From NCBI GenBank assembly GCA_937906995.1, contig CALESB010000014.1:1-60747 (forward strand): 60,747 nt of DNA, read 5' to 3'. The notes under the pieces were generated by a model. It searched no databases, was not told where the DNA came from, and was given only the letters and a program-made list of their open reading frames with translations. Each line of letters opens with the position of its first letter. The stretch's first letter is position 1. The translations under genes were made by a program, and so were the position numbers. This stretch comes from an uncultured Sutterella sp. GTDB lineage: Bacteria > Pseudomonadota > Gammaproteobacteria > Burkholderiales > Burkholderiaceae_F. Shown piece by piece: positions 16,564 through 25,470 of the stretch.

Positions 16564-18222
16564 TTAGTTCTTTTGGGCCAGATAGCTAACAGTATCAGTG
16601 ATATCCATTTCTACACTGACGGCGCTATAAATTGTGCCGCAAAGACGATTAAATAATGACTGCAACTCAAGGTGTAGGGCACTCGTTTCGATGGCGCTAG
16701 GAATGCCAATGGCTACTCGCTGCATATGAGATTGGGTCAAGCTCAAACCACCTTTAAGAGCGTTATTGCGTTCTTCTCTAAGTTGTTGAGTTAGTCTTTC
16801 TCTTTGTGCTTCATCTTGAGTATCAATAATGGCTCGCAAGATCACCAAGCACTGAGAGACTCGTTCGTGGTACAGCAATAATTCCTTTAAACCCGTAGGG
16901 CTAAAGTCCTTATTTTTGGCGCATTTTTGCTCTCTTAACACTTCTATTACTCTGTCCATGACAGAAAGCGTAAGCTTGAGAGAACCGTTAACGCTTTTTA
17001 AGTTTTGCCAAAGGATTGCTTCTTTTTGCACTAAGGGTTCTTGAATAACACGTGATAAGAACAAACTGATGGTTTCACAGTGTTTGCGGATATAGTTTTC
17101 CCGATCGATCAGTTGCAAAATTAACCCATCTTCAGGGTTGCGGTTAAGAAGTTCTGCAGTTGAATTCCAAAAGTCTTGAACTTCTTTTGTACTTTGACCC
17201 AGTTCACGACGAGCGACATCGAGTGAGACGGAAGCTGAAACAAAGTTTTCTTTAACAAACAGATTTTTTGCAGATCGAGGAATCAAAGTATTTTGGGAAG
17301 GGTTGGGTAACAGTTTTTCTGCCAACTTCGCCATCGGGGCAATAAAAAGTAAACCCGTGATGCCACTGGCAGTATTAAACGCTAAGTGAAAGTAAATTGC
17401 AGCGTCAGGGATGTTTGTAAAGAACCTTGAAAGAGGGGCAACTAATGTTAGGCACAGGGCTCCAAGGACAATAAAACTTAAGCGATAAAGTCCATTGACA
17501 GTTGGTCCACGACGTCCAAGATGGCCAACAGGCAACGTTGTGATGACTGCGAGTACAGTACTTTCGATATTTGCGCCTAGTACGATCCATAAAGCCGTAG
17601 AGACGGGTAATACGCCTGCGCTTAATAGGCCTTGGGTGATGACAACAGCGGCTAGGCTAGAAAAGCATCCCAGTGCCAACAAAGAGCCAGCTAACATGGC
17701 CAGGAGAGGCATATCGGCAAGCGTCTGGAAGATCGGAATAAATTCAGTGCTATTGCGAAGTGGTTGGGTGGAGGCAATGATTTGCGCCAATGCCATCATA
17801 ACGAAGCCCAGGCCTAAAAGAATGCGTCCAAATTGGCCAGAACGTTTTCTTGGGGTATTGTAGAAAAAGAAAAAGGCCCCACCCATGATAAAAAGGGGAG
17901 CAAAGGCAGAAATGTTAAAGCTTAGGATGCGCGCAATGAATGCGCTTCCCAAGTCAGCTCCCATAATGGCGCTTAGGGCAATGGCTGTTGTAACAACGCC
18001 TTCGGATTGAAGGCCTGCAACCAAAAGGGTGGCAGCAGTTGAGCTTTGCAAAAGGCTTGAGAGACAAAAGCCAGCAATAAAGCCCTTAAAACGGTTTTGT
18101 AATTGGTGAGAAAGTACGTCTCTTAAGGCTAAACCAAAGGTGCGCAACATGGCAGTTTTTACCATGTAGGTGCCCCATAGTAAAAGGGCAATGCCACCGA
18201 GAAGTTGAATAATCGGATGCAT
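16564..18222 (-). CDS. Na/Pi cotransporter family protein with PhoU-like domain
   Basis: The 552-aa inner-membrane protein has two inverted Na/Pi-cotransporter repeats. Each carries the characteristic QSSTAAT-like motif or its counterpart: SSLLQSSTAATLLVAGL near residue 57 and AAVVITQGLLSAG near residue 190. A cytoplasmic PhoU-like helical region occupies about residues 330-540. This is the YjbB/NptA-like family thought to move phosphate with Na+, mainly outward in E. coli YjbB. ATG 18222 follows GGGAGG. It is 40 bp downstream of hemW on the same strand and could be the last gene of that operon. Confidence 0.88.
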   Translation of the reverse strand: MHPIIQLLGGIALLLWGTYMVKTAMLRTFGLALRDVLSHQLQNRFKGFIAGFCLSSLLQSSTAATLLVAGLQSEGVVTTAIALSAIMGADLGSAFIARILSFNISAFAPLFIMGGAFFFFYNTPRKRSGQFGRILLGLGFVMMALAQIIASTQPLRNSTEFIPIFQTLADMPLLAMLAGSLLALGCFSSLAAVVITQGLLSAGVLPVSTALWIVLGANIESTVLAVITTLPVGHLGRRGPTVNGLYRLSFIVLGALCLTLVAPLSRFFTNIPDAAIYFHLAFNTASGITGLLFIAPMAKLAEKLLPNPSQNTLIPRSAKNLFVKENFVSASVSLDVARRELGQSTKEVQDFWNSTAELLNRNPEDGLILQLIDRENYIRKHCETISLFLSRVIQEPLVQKEAILWQNLKSVNGSLKLTLSVMDRVIEVLREQKCAKNKDFSPTGLKELLLYHERVSQCLVILRAIIDTQDEAQRERLTQQLREERNNALKGGLSLTQSHMQRVAIGIPSAIETSALHLELQSLFNRLCGTIYSAVSVEMDITDTVSYLAQKN

Positions 18223-18262
18223 ACAAAGCCTCCCAAATTAAGCTTGTGGGACTTCGTCGCGG

Positions 18263-19414
18263 TTAAAGAAAGAGCTCTTGTAAGTCAGAGAGGTAGTTCC
18301 AGCCGGTTTCAGTAGCCACAATGCGGTTTAGCGGATCTGGCATTAATTTGAAACTTTGAGCCTTTTTCACGGCATTTTCAATATCTTTTAATGTCAAATC
18401 TGTTCTTTCTAACAGTGTATCAATGCTAACACCCTCTTTGAGGCGAAGAACATTTAACATAAATTCAAAAGCCTGTTCTTCTCGATCAACTAAGTGGGAT
18501 TGACTAATAGCGGAGTCGTTGAGCGCATGACGCATAAAACTGTCAGGCTGCGCGTAACGAACTTCTCGTAAAATTTTTCCGTCTTTTGTTGTAATTTTGC
18601 TGTGCGCGCCGGCTCCGCAGGCTAAGTAGTCCCCAAATTGCCAATAATTTAAATTGTGCTGACAGCGATGACCTGGTTTTGCGTAACCAGAGATTTCATA
18701 GTGCTCAAAACCGTGAGATTCAAGCGTGTTCACAACAGTCTCTTGCATTTGAGCACAAACATCTTCATCGGGAATATTTTCTGGTGTCTTTTTGGCAAAA
18801 ATCGTATTGGGCTCGATCGTTAACTGATAAAAAGACAAATGCGTGCTATCGGCCTTTAGTGCTTCTGAGAGGTCAAATTCGAGCTCAGAGAGCGTTTGTG
18901 ACGGTAATGCATACATCACGTCCAAATTGAAGTTGTCAAAGCACTGGTGGACGATTTCAATGGCTTGCCAAGCTTGGGTTCGGTTGTGAATACGACCTAG
19001 TCGCTTAAGTTTATCGTCACTAAAACTTTGAATTCCCATCGATAGGCGATTAACGCCCGCCGAACGATAAGCTTGAAAGTGTTCGCTATCGATGGTGCCG
19101 GGATTGGCCTCCATCGTAATTTCGATATTTGAATCAAGTTGGTACGTCTTGGCAACTTCGTTTAAGAAAGTTTCTAAGGCTTGTGGAGGGATCAATGAAG
19201 GTGTCCCACCCCCAATGAAAATGCTTTTTAGAGGGCGATTTTCAATTAATGTACGACTGGCCTTCATGTCGGCAATGAGGGCCGACATGTAGGTTCGCGT
19301 CGCCTCGGTTTGGCAAGTAGGAAGAGCGTGCGAATTAAAGTCGCAATAAGGACACTTTCTGACGCACCAAGGCCAGTGCACATAAAGCGAGAGTGGGATG
19401 TCTTTAGCGATCAT
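18263..19414 (-). CDS. hemW: Radical SAM heme chaperone HemW
   Basis: This coproporphyrinogen-III-oxidase-like radical SAM protein (383 aa) has the motif WPWCVRKCPYCDFNSHA (CxxxCxxC) near residue 17, then FIGGGTPSL, the SAM-binding region SMGIQSFSDDKLKRLGRIHN and the HemN C-terminal domain. HemW proteins act as heme chaperones rather than true HemN enzymes. The ATG at 19414 is chosen because its ATGA overlaps the rdgB stop; that coupling is seen directly. The rph-rdgB-hemW order is common in Betaproteobacteria. Confidence 0.93.
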   Translation of the reverse strand: MIAKDIPLSLYVHWPWCVRKCPYCDFNSHALPTCQTEATRTYMSALIADMKASRTLIENRPLKSIFIGGGTPSLIPPQALETFLNEVAKTYQLDSNIEITMEANPGTIDSEHFQAYRSAGVNRLSMGIQSFSDDKLKRLGRIHNRTQAWQAIEIVHQCFDNFNLDVMYALPSQTLSELEFDLSEALKADSTHLSFYQLTIEPNTIFAKKTPENIPDEDVCAQMQETVVNTLESHGFEHYEISGYAKPGHRCQHNLNYWQFGDYLACGAGAHSKITTKDGKILREVRYAQPDSFMRHALNDSAISQSHLVDREEQAFEFMLNVLRLKEGVSIDTLLERTDLTLKDIENAVKKAQSFKLMPDPLNRIVATETGWNYLSDLQELFL

Positions 19415-20004
19415 AATGCCCAACGACGCTTCATTTCTTCGATTAATTTCACCATGGCAAGGCCGCGATGGCTGATGGCGTTTTTCGCTTCTGTGGTCAG
19501 TTCTGCAGCCGTTTTACCTTCATTGGGAAGATAAAAATATGGGTCGTAACCAAAGCCACCGTCACCTTTAGGTTCATCAATGACTTCGCCATACCAACGA
19601 CCTTCTGCAATGATGGGTTCAGGATCTTCGGGATGACGAACGGCAACTAAGACACAAGTGTAGTGAGCTGCACGGTTCGTTTGACCTTTTAATTTTTCGA
19701 TCAAAAGAGCGTTATTTTTAGCGTCATCAGAGGGCTCACCAGCAAAGCGAGCAGATAAAACTCCGGGTAATCCACCCAAGGCATCAACGCAAATACCAGA
19801 GTCATCAGCAATGGCCGGCAATCCCGTTTCACGGGCGGCATGGCGTGCTTTCGTTAAACAATTTTCTAAGAATGTACCGTAAGGTTCTGGAGCAGAGGCA
19901 ACATTAAATTCACCTTGCGGATGCACATCAACATTTAATGGTTCAAGTAAACGATTGAACTCACGAAGCTTGCCTTTATTGTTACTAGCGAGAACGATTT
20001 TCAT
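19411..20004 (-). CDS. rdgB: XTP/dITP diphosphatase
   Basis: This Ham1/RdgB-family house-cleaning pyrophosphatase (197 aa) hydrolyses XTP, dITP and ITP to monophosphates. Seen motifs: VLASNNKGKLREFNRLL at residues 4-20, DDSGICVDALGGLPGVLSAR near residue 68, GEVIDEPKGDGGFGYDPYF near residue 138 and SHRGLAM near residue 180. ATG 20004 is preceded by AAGGA. It is 12 bp after rph and overlaps hemW. Confidence 0.95.
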   Translation of the reverse strand: MKIVLASNNKGKLREFNRLLEPLNVDVHPQGEFNVASAPEPYGTFLENCLTKARHAARETGLPAIADDSGICVDALGGLPGVLSARFAGEPSDDAKNNALLIEKLKGQTNRAAHYTCVLVAVRHPEDPEPIIAEGRWYGEVIDEPKGDGGFGYDPYFYLPNEGKTAAELTTEAKNAISHRGLAMVKLIEEMKRRWAL

Positions 20005-20016
20005 AAAATTTATCCT

Positions 20017-20736
20017 TTAAGCAAGGGCCTGACGTTGTGCTTCAATGAGTTGAGCAATGGCATCTTTAGCCAACTGTGTCATCGTATTCATTTCTTCTTG
20101 GCTAAAGGGTTCACCTTCTGCAGTTCCTTGAATTTCAACAAAACGACCATCAGAGGTCATCACAAAATTCATGTCAGTGCCACAGTGGCTATCTTCTTGA
20201 TAATCCAAGTCCACAACGGGGGTTCCATCATAAATGCCAGCACTAATAGCTGCGACATGTCCCTTCAATGGTGACTCAGCGATTTGACCCTTTTCAATCA
20301 TGGTTTGAACGGCCAAAGCCAAAGCTACCCAAGCACCCGTAATAGAGGCACAACGCGTGCCACCGTCGGCTTGAATAACATCACAGTCCAATTGGATCGT
20401 AAAGCCAGGAATTTTCGTACGATCAACAATAGCGCGCATGGAACGGCCAATGAGACGTTGAATTTCTTGAGTGCGACCAGATTGTTTACCCTTAGCAGCT
20501 TCACGATCGCAACGCGTGTGTGTAGCACGGGGTAAAAGACCGTATTCCGCTGTAACCCAACCTTCAGGTTTATCTTTCATAAAACGAGGCACACCTTCAG
20601 TCACAGATGCCGTACAGATAACTTTGGTTTCGCCTACCTCAATGAGCACAGAGCCCTCGGCGTGTTTCGTGTAATGGGTTGTGATACGTACCGGTCGCAT
20701 TTCGTGCGTTTGACGACCATAAGAGCGTTCTAACAT
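20017..20736 (-). CDS. rph: Ribonuclease PH
   Basis: This phosphate-dependent 3'-5' exoribonuclease trims the 3' ends of tRNA precursors; it acts as a ring-shaped hexamer. The 239-aa protein shows MLERSYGRQTHEMRPVRI at the N-terminus, TAEYGLLPRATHTRCDRE near residue 65, QEIQRLIGRSMRA near residue 90 and DCDVIQADGGTRCASITGAW near residue 115. ATG 20736 is chosen because GAGGA lies 8 nt upstream; the earlier in-frame start is TTG without a site. Confidence 0.95.
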   Translation of the reverse strand: MLERSYGRQTHEMRPVRITTHYTKHAEGSVLIEVGETKVICTASVTEGVPRFMKDKPEGWVTAEYGLLPRATHTRCDREAAKGKQSGRTQEIQRLIGRSMRAIVDRTKIPGFTIQLDCDVIQADGGTRCASITGAWVALALAVQTMIEKGQIAESPLKGHVAAISAGIYDGTPVVDLDYQEDSHCGTDMNFVMTSDGRFVEIQGTAEGEPFSQEEMNTMTQLAKDAIAQLIEAQRQALA

Positions 20737-20765
20737 GGTGCTTGTCCTCAAAAATTTCTAGAAAA

Positions 20766-21440
20766 TTATTTATTCTTAGATGTGTTTTTCTTGTTACGGG
20801 GTTCAAAAATCATTGAGCCTCCCATTGCATTGGTCCAAGGCCCAACTAAGCGCGGATGCGTTTCCCAGTGCTGTCCGTTGTCGTGGCTCACGCAAAATCC
20901 TTTGTTGGTTTGTGCATATAAAACGCCATCTCTTGCATCAATGGCAACAAACATACCGAAATCTTTTCCGATGTAACGCGGATGCCAAAAACGACCTTCT
21001 TGGCTTGCGACATAAATGCCCTTTTCACAAGCTGTCAATAAAGCTCCATTAAAGGACAATAAAGAGAAAAAGTGTCCGCAGGTAGAGCCTTCGTAGCGCA
21101 TACGCCAACGAGCACCCGAGGCAGCTTGATAAATGCCCTTGTTGGTACAGGCGTAAAGCATATTGCCAAAGCTTTCAATATCAACGTAGTCTTCCCCTTT
21201 CCTTTGGGGACAAACCTTTTCAAAGTTAGGACTATCTAAGTCAGAAGCAAATAGCCCAAGGCTTGTGACAACATAAAGTTTGTCACGGTGTACCGTTAAA
21301 CCAAAAAGCGTGCCCAAAGGGTCAGCCTCATCTTGATAGAAGATGTGCCAATTTTCACGTTTGTCGAAGCTTCGTTCAATACGATTAAACAAGTAGTTGA
21401 GGCGAAAGCTTCCCTCATTGCTATCGATAACTAACGGCAT
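20766..21440 (-). CDS. Uncharacterised protein with four Asp-box/BNR-like repeats
   Basis: I do not recognise this 224-aa protein as a named family. Four units with a regular period of about 40 residues are visible, starting near residues 55, 95, 134 and 174. Each reads roughly L-Y/L-x-x-T/A-x-x-G-I/L-Y/F-x-x-S followed by a W or F about 8-10 residues later. The last unit contains SHDNGQHW, a clear Asp-box (SxDxGxxW), so a beta-propeller-like blade fold is likely. There is no signal peptide or membrane segment, so it should be cytoplasmic; the C-terminus is basic (RNKKNTSKNK). It ends 29 bp before rph and may be first in the rph-rdgB-hemW operon. A perfect dyad lies 50 bp upstream. Confidence 0.7.
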   Translation of the reverse strand: MPLVIDSNEGSFRLNYLFNRIERSFDKRENWHIFYQDEADPLGTLFGLTVHRDKLYVVTSLGLFASDLDSPNFEKVCPQRKGEDYVDIESFGNMLYACTNKGIYQAASGARWRMRYEGSTCGHFFSLLSFNGALLTACEKGIYVASQEGRFWHPRYIGKDFGMFVAIDARDGVLYAQTNKGFCVSHDNGQHWETHPRLVGPWTNAMGGSMIFEPRNKKNTSKNK

Positions 21441-21819
21441 AAGTCAAATCCGGGAATTTCAAAGAAAAGAACTTCAATATTGTAATTCGGCAGTGTAAGT
21501 TTACACTGGCAAACAGTGACGGGAAGTACAAATCACAGAAAACATCCATCATCAAATAAGTAAAAGCAAATAAACCAGTTACGGAAGTGTGTTGTAAAAA
21601 AGATACATATGCAGTTTTAAAGTTGTTTTTATTGAAAGTCATTAATAATCAATTGGATATGCTGTTTTTTGATGTAGTTGTGTTTGGTGTCTTCATATAG
21701 GTGCACACCCCAATATGGTTGACTATTAGAAATGATTCGAGCAACAATGCCACTTAGGCAGAACAATTCTGCGTTTTCCCCTGAGAGGGAAACTTTCTTA
21801 TACAAAAAGGTAGTACATC
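21441..21819. promoter_or_regulatory. Divergent control region between the repeat protein and the porin
   Basis: No gene is seen. The left part holds the dyad CAGTGTAA-GT-TTACACTG at 21491-21508, 50 bp before the minus-strand repeat-protein start. The right part holds a possible porin promoter (TTGACT at 21719-21724, weak AACAAT at 21743-21748) and two successive hairpins in the probable porin leader: GCAGAA-CAA-TTCTGC (21758-21772) and TTTCCC-N6-GGGAAA (21775-21792). These are followed by an AAGG ribosome binding site. Confidence 0.45.
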
Positions 21820-22902
21820 ATGAAAAAAACTTTAGCTGCTGTCGCCGTGTTGGGCGCATTTGCTGGTTCCGCTTTGGCTGCTGACGTCACCCTCTACGGT
21901 AAGGTTGACTTGGGTCTCCAATATACCCATACTGAAATCGACTTCCACAAGTCTGGTTTGGATACCTTGAAGTCTGACAACTATGAAATGAAGTCTGGTG
22001 GTAACTCCACGTCCCGCATTGGTTTGAAGGGTGTTGAAGACATTTCTGAAGGTGTTAAGGTTGGTTTCCAATTAGAACAAGGTATTAAGGCAGATAAGAA
22101 TGCCTCTACGAGCTTGTTCGATCGTGAATCTCGTCTCTATGTTGCTACGGACTATGGTACGTTGCACATGGGTCGCTTTGGTCGCTTGGATGCAGGCTCT
22201 GGCTCTCTTGATGGCTTGGGTGACTTGGTTGCTACGGGCACGGGCTACGGCGACATCGCTGATCTTAGCACCATCTTCTATGTAGCTGATCCTTCTCGCG
22301 AAGCTAACTCTATTGCCTATACCTCTCCTGTGTTTGCAGGTGTGAAGCTTTCTGCTATGGCTTCTTTGGGTGATGGCGAAGCTGACATCATCAAGGGTGT
22401 TAAGGGTGAAGGTTCTTCTGATGTGAATCGTTACTATGGTTTAGGTCTCGAAGGTTCATGGGGCCCCCTCGGAGCTGGTTTGCTTGTCAGTACAGAAGAT
22501 TGGGCTGATTCCGTTAAGGATCAAGATGACTCCTTGAACTTGACTGCCGGTGTTAATTATGACTTTGGTGTCTTGAAGGCTTATGTTGCTGGTAACTACT
22601 ATGACCCGGGTATTGACGATTGCAACCGTTGGGGTGTTGCAGTTGGTGCAGAGGCTCCGTTAGCTGGTGGTAACCTCGAAGTCACGGCTGGTTATGGTAA
22701 GGTCAAGGCTGGTGATGCCAAGTCTAAGGCTGTGATTGTTGGTACGATGTATACGTATCCGTTGAGCAAGCGTACGTATGTCTACGGCGGTATGGGTTAT
22801 TCTACGGCTGATGACGTTGCTATCGAAGTCGATACCAAGAAGTTTGAAATGGCCGATATCAAGGGTGCACAGGCAGTCTTTGGTTTGACGCACAACTTCT
22901 AA
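21820..22902 (+). CDS. Gram-negative porin
   Basis: This 360-aa outer-membrane beta-barrel protein has a 20-residue signal peptide (KKTLAAVAVLGAFAGSALA, cleaved before ADVTLYG). It then shows the porin start VTLYGKVDLGLQY, SRIGLKGVEDISEGVKVGFQLEQG near residue 66, the LYVATDYGTLHMGRFG strand, and the C-terminal aromatic GLTHNF required by the Bam machinery. It is a general diffusion trimeric porin of the betaproteobacterial type. The gene is monocistronic with a long structured leader and a stem-loop after the stop. Codons are strongly biased, suggesting high expression. Confidence 0.95.
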   Translation: MKKTLAAVAVLGAFAGSALAADVTLYGKVDLGLQYTHTEIDFHKSGLDTLKSDNYEMKSGGNSTSRIGLKGVEDISEGVKVGFQLEQGIKADKNASTSLFDRESRLYVATDYGTLHMGRFGRLDAGSGSLDGLGDLVATGTGYGDIADLSTIFYVADPSREANSIAYTSPVFAGVKLSAMASLGDGEADIIKGVKGEGSSDVNRYYGLGLEGSWGPLGAGLLVSTEDWADSVKDQDDSLNLTAGVNYDFGVLKAYVAGNYYDPGIDDCNRWGVAVGAEAPLAGGNLEVTAGYGKVKAGDAKSKAVIVGTMYTYPLSKRTYVYGGMGYSTADDVAIEVDTKKFEMADIKGAQAVFGLTHNF

Positions 22903-22943
22903 TCTGATTCTGTAAATTTCAGATTTACTGATTAGATAAAAAT

Positions 22944-22975
22944 AAGGCCTCAACGGTGACGATCGTTGGGGCCTT
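22944..22975. terminator. Stem-loop after the porin gene
   Basis: AAGGCCTCAACG pairs with CGTTGGGGCCTT (one G-T) around an 8-nt loop. The plus-strand T-run is missing, while the minus strand carries a T-rich stretch after the stem. It may still end or protect the porin mRNA. Confidence 0.6.
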
Positions 22976-23102
22976 AGTCTATCTAGAGCATTCGTATCAA
23001 TTCTAATCTCTCGCAGGTAATGAGCACTAACGTGTATCATTACGTCTGATTCTATTTGTCTAACCCGATGATTGTTCAAACAATTATCTTTTTGTGCACC
23101 GG

Positions 23103-24455
23103 ATGAAAACCGTGACCGCGAAAAAACTATTCCTTCGCAGCTTTGGCTGCCAAATGAACGACTACGACTCTGAAAAAATTGCCGATCTTTTAAAAGAAAA
23201 ATCTGGCTATGAACTCACAGATAAAGTCGAAGAAGCTGATTTAGTCGTCTTTAATACCTGCTCTATTCGTGAAAAAGCCCAAGAGAAAGTTTTCTCTGAT
23301 TTGGGACGCGTTCGTGAAGCTAAGAAAGAGGCCGGGAAAACCGATATGTTGATTGCTGTGGGTGGCTGTGTGGCTAGCCAAGAAGGCAAGAAGATTCTTT
23401 CTCGTGCTCCGCATGTCAATATTGTCTTTGGTCCTCAAACGTACCATCGTTTGCCGGCAATGATTGAAAAATGTGAGCAAACGAAAAAGCCCCAAGTGGA
23501 TATTTCTTTCCCCGAAATTGAAAAGTTTGATCACTTAGCAGAACCCCATGCACAAGGTGCTTGTGCCTTCGTTTCCATTATGGAAGGTTGCAGCCAATAC
23601 TGCTCGTACTGCGTGGTTCCGTATACGCGAGGTGAAGAAATTTCTCGTCCTTTGACGGATGTTTTATTAGAGGTGGCTAAGCTTGCTGCACAAGGCGTGA
23701 AGGAAGTAACGCTTTTAGGGCAAAACGTTAATGCTTATCGTGGTGAGACACCTGATGGTGAAATTGCAGACTTTGCAATGCTCTTAGAGTACGTTGCTGA
23801 AATTGATGGTATTGAACGTATTCGTTACACGACTTCTCATCCGAAGCACTTTACGCAACGTTTGATTGATGCTTACGGCAAGATTGATAAATTGGTTAAT
23901 CACGTGCACTTGCCAGTTCAATCGGGCTCTGATCGTATTTTGGCCGCTATGAAGCGTGGTTATACGGTGTTGGAGTACAAGTCCATCATTCGTCGTTTGC
24001 GTGCTGTACGTCCCGATATTGCCATTGCAACGGACATTATTGTGGGCTTTCCTGGCGAAACACAAGAAGACTTCGATGCAACGATGCAATTGATGGAAGA
24101 TGTGGGCTTTGACGCAAGCTTCTCTTTTGTTTATAGCCGCCGTCCTGGAACGCCCGCAGCGTACTTGCCTGACGATACGCCGCAAGAGTTGAAATTAAAG
24201 CGTTTGCAATTGTTGCAAGCCAAGAATGAAGCGAAGGCTCATGAGATTTCTGAATCCATGTTAGGGACCACGCAACGCGTTTTGGTTTTAGGACCCGCTC
24301 GTCGTGGTGAAGGCATGATGTCTGCTCGTACAGATAATAATCGTGTGGTGAACTTTAAGGGTGATGTGAGCCTTACTGATCAAATGGTATTGGTAAAGAT
24401 TACAGACGTCTTCCCACACACCTTAGGTGGCGAATTGGTTCAAGGTGAGGCTTAA
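23103..24455 (+). CDS. miaB: tRNA-2-methylthio-N6-dimethylallyladenosine synthase
   Basis: This methylthiotransferase adds the 2-methylthio group to i6A37 of tRNAs. The three domains are seen in order. UPF0004 comes first, with cluster Cys residues in SFGCQMNDYDSE, FNTCSIREKA and VGGCVASQEG. The radical SAM core follows, with EGCSQYCSYCVVPYTRG (CxxxCxxC). The C-terminal TRAM domain includes RVLVLGPARRGEGMMSARTDNNRVVNF. Starts at GTG 23094, ATG 23103 and GTG 23112 are all possible; none has a strong ribosome binding site, and ATG 23103 is taken. It begins a miaB-phoH-ybeY operon. Confidence 0.94.
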   Translation: MKTVTAKKLFLRSFGCQMNDYDSEKIADLLKEKSGYELTDKVEEADLVVFNTCSIREKAQEKVFSDLGRVREAKKEAGKTDMLIAVGGCVASQEGKKILSRAPHVNIVFGPQTYHRLPAMIEKCEQTKKPQVDISFPEIEKFDHLAEPHAQGACAFVSIMEGCSQYCSYCVVPYTRGEEISRPLTDVLLEVAKLAAQGVKEVTLLGQNVNAYRGETPDGEIADFAMLLEYVAEIDGIERIRYTTSHPKHFTQRLIDAYGKIDKLVNHVHLPVQSGSDRILAAMKRGYTVLEYKSIIRRLRAVRPDIAIATDIIVGFPGETQEDFDATMQLMEDVGFDASFSFVYSRRPGTPAAYLPDDTPQELKLKRLQLLQAKNEAKAHEISESMLGTTQRVLVLGPARRGEGMMSARTDNNRVVNFKGDVSLTDQMVLVKITDVFPHTLGGELVQGEA

Positions 24456-24460
24456 CAGCA

Positions 24461-25468
24461 ATGAGTAGTGAAGAAAAGGTTTTGTCCTTAAGTTTGGACT
24501 TGGAAAATTCAGATCTCGCTGCTTTAGTTGGTCCTATGGATGCGAATTTGCGCCAAATCGAAATGATTTTGGATGTCTCTATTTCTCGTCGTGGCCACAA
24601 TTTCCGAATTGCAGGTGAAACACAAAAAGCACGCGAAGCATTTGCTGCAATCCAGGCATTTGCGGCTAAAGTGCCGCAATTAGATGGCGAATTAACGACA
24701 GATGACGTTCAACTCTATTTCGTGGGTGAAGCAGCTAAAAAGCTTGATGGGGACTCTGTCAATACCCCCACTCTTCATACCAAGCGTCGAGAGTTACAAG
24801 GTCGCACCCCGCGTCAAAATGACTATATTCAAGCCATTTTGGATCATGACATTGCTTTTGGTATCGGGCCGGCGGGTACGGGTAAGACGTATTTAGCCGT
24901 AGCAGCTGCCGTTGACGCTTATGAGCGTGATCGAGTCGAGCGCATTATCTTAACGCGTCCTGCCGTGGAAGCAGGGGAGCGTTTGGGCTTTTTGCCGGGT
25001 GACCTTTCTCAAAAGGTGGATCCCTATTTACGACCGCTTTACGACGCCTTGTTTGATCTTTTAGGCTTTGATAAGACGCAACGCTTACTCGAACGTCAAA
25101 CGATTGAAATTGCGCCTCTCGCTTATATGCGTGGTCGTACTTTAAATAACGCTTTTGTCATTTTGGACGAAGCGCAAAATACCACGCCAGAACAAATGAA
25201 AATGTTCTTGACGCGTATTGGTTTTGGTTCAAAGGCCGTGATCACGGGTGACGTGACACAGATTGACTTACCTCGAGGAACACGCTCTGGTTTGGTTGAG
25301 GCACAAAATGTGTTGGCTGGTGTCCGTGGTATTGCGATGACTTACTTTACGGCTGCTGACGTTGTGCGTCATCCGTTAGTGGCTCGTATCGTTCAAGCCT
25401 ATGCCAAGGCCGATGAAAAACGAGCTCAAGAGCGCGAGGCACAACGTAACGAACATCATCGAGATTAA
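24461..25468 (+). CDS. ybeZ: PhoH family ATPase (YbeZ)
   Basis: This 335-aa PhoH-like protein has an N-terminal KH-like region and a P-loop ATPase domain: GIGPAGTGKTYLAVAAAVDA (Walker A, near residue 139), LTRPAVEAGERLGFLPGDL near residue 165, and VILDEAQNTTPEQMKMFLTRIG (Walker B) near residue 232. It is thought to act with YbeY in RNA metabolism and ribosome maturation. It starts 5 bp after miaB and ends 2 bp before ybeY. The family is well established; the molecular role is less so. Confidence 0.92.
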   Translation: MSSEEKVLSLSLDLENSDLAALVGPMDANLRQIEMILDVSISRRGHNFRIAGETQKAREAFAAIQAFAAKVPQLDGELTTDDVQLYFVGEAAKKLDGDSVNTPTLHTKRRELQGRTPRQNDYIQAILDHDIAFGIGPAGTGKTYLAVAAAVDAYERDRVERIILTRPAVEAGERLGFLPGDLSQKVDPYLRPLYDALFDLLGFDKTQRLLERQTIEIAPLAYMRGRTLNNAFVILDEAQNTTPEQMKMFLTRIGFGSKAVITGDVTQIDLPRGTRSGLVEAQNVLAGVRGIAMTYFTAADVVRHPLVARIVQAYAKADEKRAQEREAQRNEHHRD

Positions 25469-25470
25469 AA

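Noticed and set aside
23071..23084. ATTGTT-CA-AACAAT dyad before miaB
   Set aside because: Short, A/T-rich and without a second copy or recognisable regulator pattern. It may be an operator but support is too thin to list.
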